From: an uncultured Oscillospiraceae bacterium
Lineage (GTDB): Bacteria; Bacillota; Clostridia; Oscillospirales; Ruminococcaceae
Length of the DNA: 64,000 nt
Assembly: GCA_934526065.1 (NCBI GenBank)
Contig: CAKSZX010000004.1
Location: 110,854-174,853 of the forward strand
Direction: 5' to 3'
In this document: piece after piece, positions 1 to 8,363 of the stretch
Numbering within the stretch: position 1 is the first letter of the stretch
Layout: each line of letters starts with the position of its first letter
Translations under genes and position numbers: made by a program
The notes under the pieces: model-generated
What the model saw: the letters and a program-made list of their open reading frames with translations, nothing else
Database searches by the model: none
What the model was told of the DNA's origin: nothing

Positions 1-1049
1 CACTTACAGCCTGTGCCATTGTTATGGCAAAGGAAAACGGACAGACGATTACCGCTACTATCAAATATTTGATTATGTCGCTTTTGGGCAGTGGTTTGTT
101 CCTTATTTCAATTATTCTTATCTACGACCTTACAGGTCACCTGCTTATGGTTAACATTCATGCCGCAATGATGGAATTGATGGCCGACCGGTCATACAAA
201 CTTCCTGTTACAATTATTGTAGGTTTGTTATCCGTAGGTATGGCTATAAAGAGTGCTTTGTTCCCGTTCCATTCATGGCTTTCCGGTGCACACGGCAGTG
301 CCACGACTCCGTCGTCGGCTATCCTTTCCGGCCTTGTTTTGAAGGGTTACATAGTTCTTTTGATAAAGGTTTATTACCGTGTTCTCGGCACCGAGATAGT
401 TGCAAGCCTTAAAGTTTGCAATGTTCTGTTTGTTCTTGCAATTTTGGCAATGATTATCGGTTCTTTGGACGCAATAAAAGAAACACATATTAAGAGAATG
501 ATAGCTTATTCTTCTGTTGCTCAAATGGGTTACATCTACGCAGGTATAAGCCTTGGTACAAATGCAGGTTATATTGCGGCATTTTTCCACATGATCGTAC
601 ACGCTCTCACAAAGTCGATGTTGTTTTCATCTGCAGGCGGTCTTGCAACGGCCAGCGACCACAAGTATCACTTTAAAGAACTTGAAGGCAGCGCTTACAG
701 AAACCCGATTGCCGCAGTAGCATTTGTAATCGGTTCTCTTTCAATGATAGGTATTCCGTTCTTTGCAGGTTTCGGCGCCAAGTATTATTTGGTTGTTGCC
801 GCAATGACAAATAAGTCAAAGATGTGGGTGGTTTTGTTTACACTTGCAATCAGTACGGTTTTGAATGCTATCTATTATATAAATGCGATAGCATGTATAT
901 TCTCACGCACAGGTACAGACCTTGCAAAGAGAAAGAACCCAAAGACATATACATTCGGTATGGCAGTGTTTATTATTGCCAATGTTGCCTTGGGATTGTT
1001 TTACCAGAAGATAGTTGATATTATCGTTCTCGGTATTAACTTTTTATAA
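1..1049 (+). CDS. Proton-conducting antiporter-like membrane subunit (NuoN/MrpD type), 5'-truncated
   Basis: This is an integral membrane subunit of the NuoL/M/N-MrpA/D family, which moves protons or sodium in complex I-like and Mrp complexes. The reading frame is open from the first bases of the window, so the gene starts upstream; the internal ATG at 24 lies mid-protein and has no good ribosome binding site. Visible family marks are the TM7 lysine in MAIKSALFPFHSWL, the broken-helix proline/histidine segment, a TM8 lysine in SGLVLKG, and the helix MIAYSSVAQMGYIYAG. The TM5 glutamate is beyond the edge or degenerate. It is the first of four related subunits in one tight operon. The family is certain; which complex it belongs to cannot be read from this window. 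Confidence 0.9.
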   Translation, partial: LTACAIVMAKENGQTITATIKYLIMSLLGSGLFLISIILIYDLTGHLLMVNIHAAMMELMADRSYKLPVTIIVGLLSVGMAIKSALFPFHSWLSGAHGSATTPSSAILSGLVLKGYIVLLIKVYYRVLGTEIVASLKVCNVLFVLAILAMIIGSLDAIKETHIKRMIAYSSVAQMGYIYAGISLGTNAGYIAAFFHMIVHALTKSMLFSSAGGLATASDHKYHFKELEGSAYRNPIAAVAFVIGSLSMIGIPFFAGFGAKYYLVVAAMTNKSKMWVVLFTLAISTVLNAIYYINAIACIFSRTGTDLAKRKNPKTYTFGMAVFIIANVALGLFYQKIVDIIVLGINFL

Positions 1050-1070
1050 TTTTTAGGGGAGGGTTAATAA

Positions 1071-2543
1071 ATGATTATTACATTACCGATATTTTTCCCT
1101 GTCCTTGCCGGTCTTGCAATGATTAAGTTGCAGATTTCCGACAGAAAAGCCAGAGAAAGATATGTATTTATTACATTGTTGTCAACGCTTGTCTTTACCC
1201 TTATCGCCGGTTTTGCCGACAATGGTGGGGAATTCACAGTAGCAAGTTTTGCCCGGGGCGTTGATGTAGCATTTAAGATTGATTCCGTTGCGGTATTTTT
1301 CAGCACAATATTTGCGGCCATATGGCTTTTGGTTGGCGTTTTCAGCATGGAATATCTTAAACACGAAGGTGAGGATAACAGATTTTTCGCCTTTTATATC
1401 TCAAGCCTTGGCGCTTTAATCGGCGTTGCATATGCCGCAAACCTTGCCACATTGTATATTTGTTTTGAGGCAATGAGCCTTTTGAGCTATGTTCTTGTTG
1501 TACATTCAAGAACCGCTCGGGCTTTCTCGGCAGGCAGAAAGTATATTTATTATTCTCTTGCAGGCGCTTCACTTGGCCTTATAGGTGTGTTCTACTTCTA
1601 TTCAACAGGCTGGCAGAGAGCATTTGTTGCAGGCGGTGTTATACCTGCCGACAGCGGTGTAAATATGTCTTTTGTGTGCTTTGTAACCGTGCTTGCGGTT
1701 ATAGGCTTCGGCTGTAAAGCAGGTATGTTTCCATTGCACGCATGGCTGCCTACCGCACACCCACAGGCACCGGCACCGGCATCAAGCGTGCTTTCAGGTC
1801 TTATCACAAAAGCCGGTGTTATAGCAATAATAAGAATAGTTTACTTCACCGTTGGTGCCGATAATTTAAGGGGCACAAACGCACAGTATATTCTTTTGAC
1901 ACTTTCTATCATAACGATTTTCATGGGTTCAATGCTTGCCTATAAAGAAAAAGTATTGAAAAAGAGACTTGCTTACTCAACTGTCAGCCAAGTGTCTTAT
2001 GTGATATTCGGTCTTTTACTTTTGAATGAATGGGGCGTTGTGGGCGCACTTTTGCAGGTGCTTTTCCACGCTTTGGCAAAGAATGTTTTGTTCCTTGCCG
2101 CCGGTGCTTTTATCTACAAGACCGGTAAGACGGAAGTAAAGGATTTGTATGGTATGGGTCAGGCAATGCCTAAGATTTTAATATGCTTTTCAATCGCAGG
2201 CCTTTCACTGGTTGGTGTTCCGCTTACAGCAGGCTTTGTAAGCAAGTGGTATTTGGCACTTGGTGCACTTACAAAGACAGGCTTTGAAACAGCCGATGTT
2301 TTGGGCTTTGTGGGTATAAGTGTTATCATGGTCAGCGCATTGCTTACGGCAGGTTATCTTGTAACAGTTACCGCAAAGGCATTTTTTGCAAAGCGCAGTG
2401 ATATGGTAAGCGAAAAGTGCGACCCTAACGGATATATGACCGTTCCGGTTATTGTCCTTACAGCGCTTATAGTGTTATTCGGCGTTTATCCGACACCGGT
2501 TATAAACTTTGTGCAGACAATGGCACAGAGTATGATATTGTAA
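1071..2543 (+). CDS. Proton-conducting antiporter-like membrane subunit, second of four
   Basis: A 490-residue polytopic membrane protein of the NuoL/M/N-MrpD family (proton_antipo_M domain). The residues expected to carry the ion path are present: Glu133 in LYICFEAMSLLSY (TM5), Lys216 in GFGCKAGMFPLHAWLP (TM7) and Lys247 in SGLITKAGV (TM8). It starts at ATG 1071 behind AGGGGAGGG and lies 21 bases after the previous subunit. It should work in the membrane as one of several parallel ion half-channels driven by a partner module that is not in the window. The C-terminus ends soon after the last predicted helix, with no lateral-arm extension. MrpD-like or NuoM-like labels are equally possible. 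Confidence 0.92.
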   Translation: MIITLPIFFPVLAGLAMIKLQISDRKARERYVFITLLSTLVFTLIAGFADNGGEFTVASFARGVDVAFKIDSVAVFFSTIFAAIWLLVGVFSMEYLKHEGEDNRFFAFYISSLGALIGVAYAANLATLYICFEAMSLLSYVLVVHSRTARAFSAGRKYIYYSLAGASLGLIGVFYFYSTGWQRAFVAGGVIPADSGVNMSFVCFVTVLAVIGFGCKAGMFPLHAWLPTAHPQAPAPASSVLSGLITKAGVIAIIRIVYFTVGADNLRGTNAQYILLTLSIITIFMGSMLAYKEKVLKKRLAYSTVSQVSYVIFGLLLLNEWGVVGALLQVLFHALAKNVLFLAAGAFIYKTGKTEVKDLYGMGQAMPKILICFSIAGLSLVGVPLTAGFVSKWYLALGALTKTGFETADVLGFVGISVIMVSALLTAGYLVTVTAKAFFAKRSDMVSEKCDPNGYMTVPVIVLTALIVLFGVYPTPVINFVQTMAQSMIL

Positions 2544-2562
2544 AGGAGGAGGCAATTTCAAA

Positions 2563-4023
2563 ATGAATTATTTTATTCTTTTGCCGATAGTTGCGGCGTT
2601 TTTGCTTGGTGCAAGCGTTCCTTTTCAGAACTTTGACTCAGATGAAAAAATTAACAAGTACGCAACAATCTCCACATTTTTAGTTTCAATTATTACGTTC
2701 ATTGTGCTGTTTTCGTTAAATGGGGAAAGAGTTACACTTTTCTCTTTTAACAGCGCATTGAATGTGGCATTTAAGATAGACGGCCTCAGCACCGTGTTCG
2801 CCTCAATGGTAAGTTTTTTGTGGCCTCTTGCGGTTATCTATGCTACCGAGTATATGAAGCACGAGGGCTTGCTGAGAAAATTTTACACATTCTATATAGC
2901 GACATTCGGCGTTACATTGGGTATTGCGTTTTCACGGAATATGCTCACGCTGTATCTCTGCTATGAACTTTTAACATTTATCACTTTGCCTCTTGTTGCA
3001 CACACACCGGGAGACAGGTCAAAATATGCCGGCAAGAAATATCTTATTTACTCGGTAAGCGGCGCAAGCCTTTCATTCGTAGGTATGATGATTGTTTTGA
3101 GTAAGACAGGCACTCTTGATTTTGTTTACGGCGGCATCGGCAAAGTGCCACAGGATAATGTGTTGCTTTTTGCGTACCTGCTTATGTTTGTAGGCTTCGG
3201 TGTTAAGGCGGCCATATTCCCGTTGCACGGTTGGTTGCCGGCTGCGTCTGTTGCTCCTACAACGGTTACGGCTCTTCTGCATGCTGTTGCAGTTGTTAAG
3301 TCCGGCGTTTTCGCTATAATGAGGACAACATATTACCTTTTTGGTACGGATTTCCTTTTTGGCACATGGGCACAGAATGTTGTAATGACAATCGCCATTG
3401 TTACAATTTGTTTTGGTTCTTGGATGGCTGTAAGGTCAAAGCATTTTAAACGCAGACTTGCTTATTCAACTGTAAGCCAGCTTTCATATATGCTTTTGGG
3501 TGTTACAATTATGACCCCGGCAGGCTTTACAGGCGCTATTGCACATATGATTTATCACGCTCTTATGAAGATTGTGCTGTTCTACACAGCCGGTGAAGTT
3601 CTTTATCTTTACCACAAAGAATACATAAGAGATATTGAGGGCTATGGCAAAAAGATGCCGATTACATTTACATGCTTTATGATTTGTAGTTTGGCCGTTA
3701 TAGGTGTTCCGCCATTTGCAGGTTTCTTCTCAAAATTCCAGATTGCCACACGGGCACGGGCATTGGGTACAAAACTGGGCTTTGCCGGCATAGCGGCACT
3801 TATGATTTCCGCTTTGTTTACAGCTATGTATCTGTTGCAGATTGTAGTCCTTGCCTTCTTGCCGCATAATGATTTTGATTATTCAAGACTTGACGGCGTA
3901 AAAGAAGGCCCTAAGGCCATGACGGTACCTATGGTAGTTATCACGGTTATGATGGTGGTTTTATCATTGGCATCAAAACCGCTTTTCGCAGTTATTTCAA
4001 CAATAGCAAACGGAGGTTTTTAA
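2563..4023 (+). CDS. Proton-conducting antiporter-like membrane subunit, third of four
   Basis: A 486-residue membrane subunit of the same family, starting at ATG 2563 behind AAGGAGGAGG. The TM5 glutamate is in LYLCYELLTFITLP, the TM7 lysine in GFGVKAAIFPLHGWLP, and a lysine in AVAVVKSGVFA marks TM8. It differs from its neighbours in the loop after the TM7 motif: the usual AHPxAPAP is replaced by AASVAPTTVTALLHA, which is closer to NuoM/NuoN-like forms. The spacing to the next gene is only 3 bases, so translation is probably coupled. It is likely one ion channel of a multi-subunit complex encoded together with the flanking genes. Confidence 0.92.
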   Translation: MNYFILLPIVAAFLLGASVPFQNFDSDEKINKYATISTFLVSIITFIVLFSLNGERVTLFSFNSALNVAFKIDGLSTVFASMVSFLWPLAVIYATEYMKHEGLLRKFYTFYIATFGVTLGIAFSRNMLTLYLCYELLTFITLPLVAHTPGDRSKYAGKKYLIYSVSGASLSFVGMMIVLSKTGTLDFVYGGIGKVPQDNVLLFAYLLMFVGFGVKAAIFPLHGWLPAASVAPTTVTALLHAVAVVKSGVFAIMRTTYYLFGTDFLFGTWAQNVVMTIAIVTICFGSWMAVRSKHFKRRLAYSTVSQLSYMLLGVTIMTPAGFTGAIAHMIYHALMKIVLFYTAGEVLYLYHKEYIRDIEGYGKKMPITFTCFMICSLAVIGVPPFAGFFSKFQIATRARALGTKLGFAGIAALMISALFTAMYLLQIVVLAFLPHNDFDYSRLDGVKEGPKAMTVPMVVITVMMVVLSLASKPLFAVISTIANGGF

Positions 4024-4026
4024 TAT

Positions 4027-5973
4027 ATGATTAACCTTTTATTGCCGACAGCGGTATTTTTCCCCATAGTTATGGGCTTTGTTCCGGTATTCGTTAAGGA
4101 TACAAAAAAAGTAAACTTGGCAATGGTGATTATGTCCGTTGCCGAACTTGTGCTGTGCGGTGCCCTTGCTCTCACAGCAAAGAACTATTCCGGTGTTGTA
4201 GCCGGTATTGAATGGTTTGCCGGTTTGGGCGTTCACTTTGATTTAAACGGTCTTGGTATTTTGCAGGCCGTTGCCACATCAATAATTTGGGTGGGTTCAA
4301 GTGTTTTCTCAGATGAATATTTTGACCACGACAAAACAAACTTGCTCAGATACTACGGTTTTTACGCCGTTACATTCGGTGCAACTTTGGGTATTTTCTT
4401 GGGTCACGATTTATTCACGGTTTTCATCTTCTTTGAGGTTATGTCTTTTGCAAGCTATGCTTTGGTTGCACATAACCAAGACGATGATTCTATTCGGGCA
4501 GGCAACAGCTATCTTACAATAGCCGTTTTGGGCGGTTTGGTTGTTCTTATGGGTATATTTATCCTTAACAGCCTCACAGGTACATTGGTTGTTTCCGAAC
4601 TTAAAGATGCTTGTGCGCCTTATGCGGGAAATCCGCTTTTGTTCGCCGCAGGATTTATGATTTTCTTCGGTTTTGCCGCTAAGGCAGGTATGTTCCCGTT
4701 ACATGGTTGGTTGCCTAAGGCACACCCGGCGGCACCTGCTCCGGCTTCCACTGCTCTTTCCGGTATTTTGATTAAAGCCGGTGTTTACGGTGTTATCGTT
4801 GTTACCTTAAAGATTTTAAGCGAGAGCTTCACATGGGCGATTATCGTTCTTGTTCTCGGTGTTTTGACAATGTTTGTCGGCGCTTTGTTTGCGCTCCTGT
4901 CAATCAACCTTAAAGAAACTTTGGCATATTCTTCAATGTCTCAAATCGGTTTTATTATCATCGGTGTCGCCATGACATCTGTTTTGGGAGAAGAGGGTGC
5001 TATCGCTTCCTACGGCGCTGTACTGCATATGATTAACCACACACTTATAAAACTTGTTCTCTTTACAAGTGCAGGTATTGTATATCGGAACACTCACAGT
5101 CTTAATCTTAACGATGTACAGGGCTTTGGCAAGGACAAACCGTTCCTTAAAGTTTGCTTTGGCATTGCCGCCTGCGGTATTATGGGTATTCCGGGATTTA
5201 ACGGTTATGTAAGTAAAACCCTTTTGCATGAGGGCATTGTGGAAAGAATACACCTTGTAAGCGAAACAGCTCTGCCGTTCAGACTTGTTGAGGTTATCTT
5301 CCTTGTAAGCGGCGGCTTCACTGTTGCATACATGACGAAGTTGTTTGTATGCCTGTTTGTAAAGGAACCCAACAAGCCTATGCATGAAAACAAGCCTTAT
5401 GTTAAAACCAAGACAAAAATTGTTTTGGGAATTGTAAGCGCAGCAATACTTGTTTTGGGTCTTACACCTAACTTTACAATGGACAAGATTGCCGCAAGCT
5501 GTGCGGAATTTATGGGTGTTGAACCTCTTAGTGAGGCTATCAACTACTTCAGCTTTGCAAACTTGAAAGGCGCATTGATTTCAATTTCAATAGGTGCTAT
5601 TTTGTACATTGCTTTTGTAAGAACGCTTTTGTGCTCTGCGAAAAAGGGCTATGTAAATCCACACAACAAGGAATGGACAATCGAGAACAAGATTTTCAGA
5701 CCTGTATTATTTACAATTTTGCCTTTTATAGGTGGTCTTGTTTCAAGAGTATTCGATGTTTCCCTTGACATACTGATCTTTATTATTAACAGATTGTTCT
5801 GCAAGTCCGTTAAGGTTCCTGCCACATTCTATCTTGGCAAACCCGCAAAGGCGGAAGATGGCACAGGCACCGAAACATCAATCACAAAGTCATTGTCCTA
5901 CAGCTTGTTGCTGTTCGGTATAGGCCTTGTGGCAACGCTTATTTACCTGTTGTTTGCCGAGTTCAGAGTATAA
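4027..5973 (+). CDS. Proton-conducting antiporter-like subunit, NuoL/MrpA-like with C-terminal extension, last of four
   Basis: The largest of the four subunits (648 residues). The core carries Glu in VFIFFEVMSFASYAL (TM5), Lys in GFAAKAGMFPLHGWLPKAHP (TM7) and Lys in SGILIKAGVYG (TM8). About 150 residues follow the core, with at least three further hydrophobic segments and a final helix near LLLFGIGLVATLIYLLF. Such an extension recalls the lateral arm of NuoL or the long C-terminus of MrpA, but I see no clear MrpB-type domain. It closes the operon: a strong hairpin with a T run follows 36 bases later. NuoL-like is the best description; the substrate ion is not readable. Confidence 0.9.
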   Translation: MINLLLPTAVFFPIVMGFVPVFVKDTKKVNLAMVIMSVAELVLCGALALTAKNYSGVVAGIEWFAGLGVHFDLNGLGILQAVATSIIWVGSSVFSDEYFDHDKTNLLRYYGFYAVTFGATLGIFLGHDLFTVFIFFEVMSFASYALVAHNQDDDSIRAGNSYLTIAVLGGLVVLMGIFILNSLTGTLVVSELKDACAPYAGNPLLFAAGFMIFFGFAAKAGMFPLHGWLPKAHPAAPAPASTALSGILIKAGVYGVIVVTLKILSESFTWAIIVLVLGVLTMFVGALFALLSINLKETLAYSSMSQIGFIIIGVAMTSVLGEEGAIASYGAVLHMINHTLIKLVLFTSAGIVYRNTHSLNLNDVQGFGKDKPFLKVCFGIAACGIMGIPGFNGYVSKTLLHEGIVERIHLVSETALPFRLVEVIFLVSGGFTVAYMTKLFVCLFVKEPNKPMHENKPYVKTKTKIVLGIVSAAILVLGLTPNFTMDKIAASCAEFMGVEPLSEAINYFSFANLKGALISISIGAILYIAFVRTLLCSAKKGYVNPHNKEWTIENKIFRPVLFTILPFIGGLVSRVFDVSLDILIFIINRLFCKSVKVPATFYLGKPAKAEDGTGTETSITKSLSYSLLLFGIGLVATLIYLLFAEFRV

Positions 5974-6008
5974 TAAAACAAAGTTTACAATTATAAAATA
6001 TTGCAAAG

Positions 6009-6042
6009 ACAGCCGTCGGTTTAAAGCCGACGGCTGTTTTTT
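6009..6042 (+). terminator. Rho-independent terminator of the antiporter operon
   Basis: Eleven-base-pair GC-rich stem (6009-6019 with 6027-6037), 7-base loop, then a run of six T. It ends the antiporter operon and touches the stop codon of the convergent S1-domain gene. On the minus strand there is only a weak T-rich tail, so it may also help stop that transcript. Confidence 0.9.
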
Positions 6043-6943
6043 AAAATACGGTTTCAATTTGTTTTTTGGCATTGTCCGGCGAATATTTCCATTTGCTGAT
6101 ATGGCCGGAGTTAATGCGATAATTTATCTCGCTTTTAAAATCACTGTCCGGGATTTTACTGAGAATAACAAGTTTTATTTTCATTTTATCGGGGATAATA
6201 CTCTTTATATAAACATTTACACGGTCGCCCGGGGACACTCCCTCGCACACTTCCGCAAGACCTGCCAGATTTGGGGTAAGCTCTATAAAAATTCCGTAAT
6301 TTTCTATGCTGCGCACTATTCCCGTGGCGGTAGAAAAAGGTGTGTATAAATCGGCATTTTCCTGCCATGTGCCTAAAAGTTCTTTGTGGGTTAAAACAAT
6401 TCTTTCGTTTTCATCTATGCTCTTTACGCAGGCAAAAATGTTTTGTCCTACGGCAAATCTTTCGGACGGGGCGGCTATTCTGGAAGTCGATATAAAATCA
6501 ATGGGTAAGAGGGCGGTTATGCCTGCCGCCACATCACAAAAAACGCCGAAACTGTCTATATGGGTAACGGTGCAGGGAATAACATCGCCGGGTTTTAAAT
6601 TTGATATATATTCGTCAAACACCTGTTTTTGCACATCCCTGCGGGAACAGTAAACTGTGATCTGTCCGTTTTCTTCTTTTATGTCGGTTATGTAAAAACA
6701 CACTTTTTTGTTGACCTTTGTGATTAAAGCAGCCTCCTTAATCGGGTGACCGGTTTGGCTGTACTCCGCCATGTCTTTTGGAATAATGGCTCTAAAACCC
6801 CCTAAATTTAAAATAAGCCCCTCCTCCGGCCGATAAAGTAAAACTTTTGCGCAGATAAGCACTTTATTTTCCATAGCATTTTTTAAAAATTCCGCATTTA
6901 TGTTTGCGGTGATATCGCAAACATTTTCTGGAATATATTTCAT
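6041..6943 (-). CDS. S1 RNA-binding domain protein (RpsA-like)
   Basis: A 300-residue cytoplasmic protein built mostly of OB-fold S1 motifs. A degenerate repeat covers about residues 23-95, a clear S1 repeat about 117-185 (GDVIPCTVTHIDSFGVFCDV then GITALLPIDFIS), and another about 205-262 (TATGIVRSIENYGIFIELTP then LAGLAEV). It resembles the shortened S1 homologues of Firmicutes rather than six-repeat ribosomal S1. Known relatives bind single-stranded mRNA and assist translation or RNA turnover; a specific role is inference. Its start is ATG 6943 behind AGGATGG. It stands alone on the minus strand, convergent with the antiporter operon and divergent from the DUF951-prfA operon. Confidence 0.85.
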   Translation of the reverse strand: MKYIPENVCDITANINAEFLKNAMENKVLICAKVLLYRPEEGLILNLGGFRAIIPKDMAEYSQTGHPIKEAALITKVNKKVCFYITDIKEENGQITVYCSRRDVQKQVFDEYISNLKPGDVIPCTVTHIDSFGVFCDVAAGITALLPIDFISTSRIAAPSERFAVGQNIFACVKSIDENERIVLTHKELLGTWQENADLYTPFSTATGIVRSIENYGIFIELTPNLAGLAEVCEGVSPGDRVNVYIKSIIPDKMKIKLVILSKIPDSDFKSEINYRINSGHISKWKYSPDNAKKQIETVF

Positions 6944-7032
6944 TTTAAGTAAACCATCCTGTATTTATTTGTAAAAATATATGCTGCAGGCAAAAATTTT
7001 ATTATATTTAAAAATATTTTTATTTTTCACTT

Positions 7033-7059
7033 TTGTAATTATCGGTTTTATGGTAAAAT
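7033..7059 (+). promoter_or_regulatory. Candidate promoter for DUF951-prfA operon
   Basis: A TGG-TAAAAT extended -10 element at 7051-7059 with a poor TTGTAA-like -35 around 7033-7038 (spacing about 15). It lies about 30 bases before the TTG start of the DUF951 gene in an A/T-rich divergent spacer. Sequence match only. Confidence 0.4.
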
Positions 7060-7091
7060 ATAACAGATAAATTACAAATGGCGGTGATATT

Positions 7092-7289
7092 TTGAATATA
7101 AATGTAAATGATATTATAGTTACCAAAAAAGAACACCCATGCAAAAACAATGAATTTCTTGTTTTGCGTGTGGGTATGGATTTTAAAATACGCTGTACAA
7201 AGTGCGGCAGGGAAGTTATGGTACCCCGTGCCAAAATAGAAAAAAATATTAAAAAAGTAATTACCCAGGCGGAGAAAGAAAATGTTTGA
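7092..7289 (+). CDS. DUF951 family small protein
   Basis: A 65-residue protein of the DUF951 family, which is widespread in Firmicutes and has no settled function. It contains the usual opening with KKEHPCKNNEF, then a single CTKCGREV knuckle (two of the Cys residues spaced CxxC), then a basic tail. Start is TTG at 7092, chosen because GGCGGTG lies just upstream and no in-frame ATG precedes the conserved start. It overlaps prfA by 8 bases, so the two are probably translationally coupled. A nucleic-acid-binding role is plausible from the Cys knuckle and basic charge but is only inference. Confidence 0.88.
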   Translation: MNINVNDIIVTKKEHPCKNNEFLVLRVGMDFKIRCTKCGREVMVPRAKIEKNIKKVITQAEKENV

Positions 7290-8361
7290 AAAACTTACTG
7301 CTGTTAGGAACAGATATGAAGAAGTAAACCGGCAGCTTACCGACCCATCGGTTATAAGTGATAATGCCAAATACAAGGCTCTTATGCGTGAATACAAAAA
7401 GCTTACGCCAATCGTTGAAAAATTTGACCGGTATTCAAAGGCAAAAGAAAATTTTGACGAGGCAAAGAGTATTCTTGATGAAGGCGGCCTTGACTCGGAA
7501 TTTAAAGAGATGGTTCAGGCTCAATATGAGGAAAACAAGGAGCTTACAGAAAAATATTCCGATGAATTGCGTATATTGCTGTTGCCGAAAGATGATGATG
7601 ATGACGACAGAAGTTGCATCGTTGAAATAAGGGCAGGCGCCGGAGGAGAAGAAGCGGCTCTGTTTGCTTATAACCTTTACCGTATGTACACCATGTATGC
7701 GGAGAGCAAAGGTTGGAAAACCGAGATACTGTCACTGAATGAAACAGAGCTTGGAGGATTTAAAGAAGTCAGCTTTTCGGTAGAGGGCGACGGCGTTTAC
7801 AGCCGCCTTAAATTTGAAAGCGGCGTACATCGTGTTCAGCGTGTTCCGGATACGGAAACTCAGGGCAGAATACACACTTCCACGGTAACCGTTGCTATTA
7901 TGCTTGAAGTTGACGATGTTGAAGTTGATATAAACCCAAATGATTTAAGAATTGATACATTTCGTTCTTCCGGCGCCGGCGGTCAGCACATAAATAAGAC
8001 TTCTTCTGCAATTCGTGTAACTCATATTCCCACAGGTATGGTTGTGGAATGTCAGGATCAAAGAAGTCAGTTGCAGAATAAGGAAAAAGCTTTGAGAGTT
8101 TTGCGTTCAAGGCTTTATGACCAAAAGAAAGCCGCACAGGACGCAGAAGTTGCTCGGGCAAGAAAGAGTCAAGTAGGTACCGGCGACAGAAGCGAGAGAA
8201 TAAGAACATACAATTACCCTCAAAGCAGGGTGACAGACCACAGAATAGGTCTTACCATATACCGTCTTGAACGGGTTATGAACGGTGATTTAGACGAAAT
8301 TATAGATGCCCTTATTACGGCGGATCAAGCGGAAAAATTGAAATCAAGTTCAGAGGAATAA
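7282..8361 (+). CDS. prfA: Peptide chain release factor 1
   Basis: RF1 recognises UAA and UAG in the ribosomal A site and triggers release of the finished peptide. At 359 residues it has normal family length. The GGQ catalytic motif lies at about 233-235 (SSGAGGQHINKTSSA); the PxT stop-codon reader is PDT at 189-191 in HRVQRVPDTETQGRIHTS, which marks RF1 rather than RF2 (SPF). There is a run of six aspartates at 104-109 in a loop of domain 1. The gene overlaps DUF951 upstream and is followed 2 bases later by the threonylcarbamoyl-AMP synthase gene. The RF-methylating enzyme gene prmC, a common neighbour of prfA, is not here. Confidence 0.98.
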   Translation: MFEKLTAVRNRYEEVNRQLTDPSVISDNAKYKALMREYKKLTPIVEKFDRYSKAKENFDEAKSILDEGGLDSEFKEMVQAQYEENKELTEKYSDELRILLLPKDDDDDDRSCIVEIRAGAGGEEAALFAYNLYRMYTMYAESKGWKTEILSLNETELGGFKEVSFSVEGDGVYSRLKFESGVHRVQRVPDTETQGRIHTSTVTVAIMLEVDDVEVDINPNDLRIDTFRSSGAGGQHINKTSSAIRVTHIPTGMVVECQDQRSQLQNKEKALRVLRSRLYDQKKAAQDAEVARARKSQVGTGDRSERIRTYNYPQSRVTDHRIGLTIYRLERVMNGDLDEIIDALITADQAEKLKSSSEE

Positions 8362-8363
8362 AG

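Noticed and set aside
5927..6349. A 140-codon plus-strand frame running from the end of the antiporter operon over the terminator
   Set aside because: It crosses a strong terminator and reads opposite the S1-domain gene; no ribosome binding site or recognisable domain.
7020..7397. A 125-codon minus-strand frame opposite DUF951 and prfA
   Set aside because: Low-complexity Phe/Tyr/Ile-rich translation of A/T-rich DNA; antisense to two well-supported genes.
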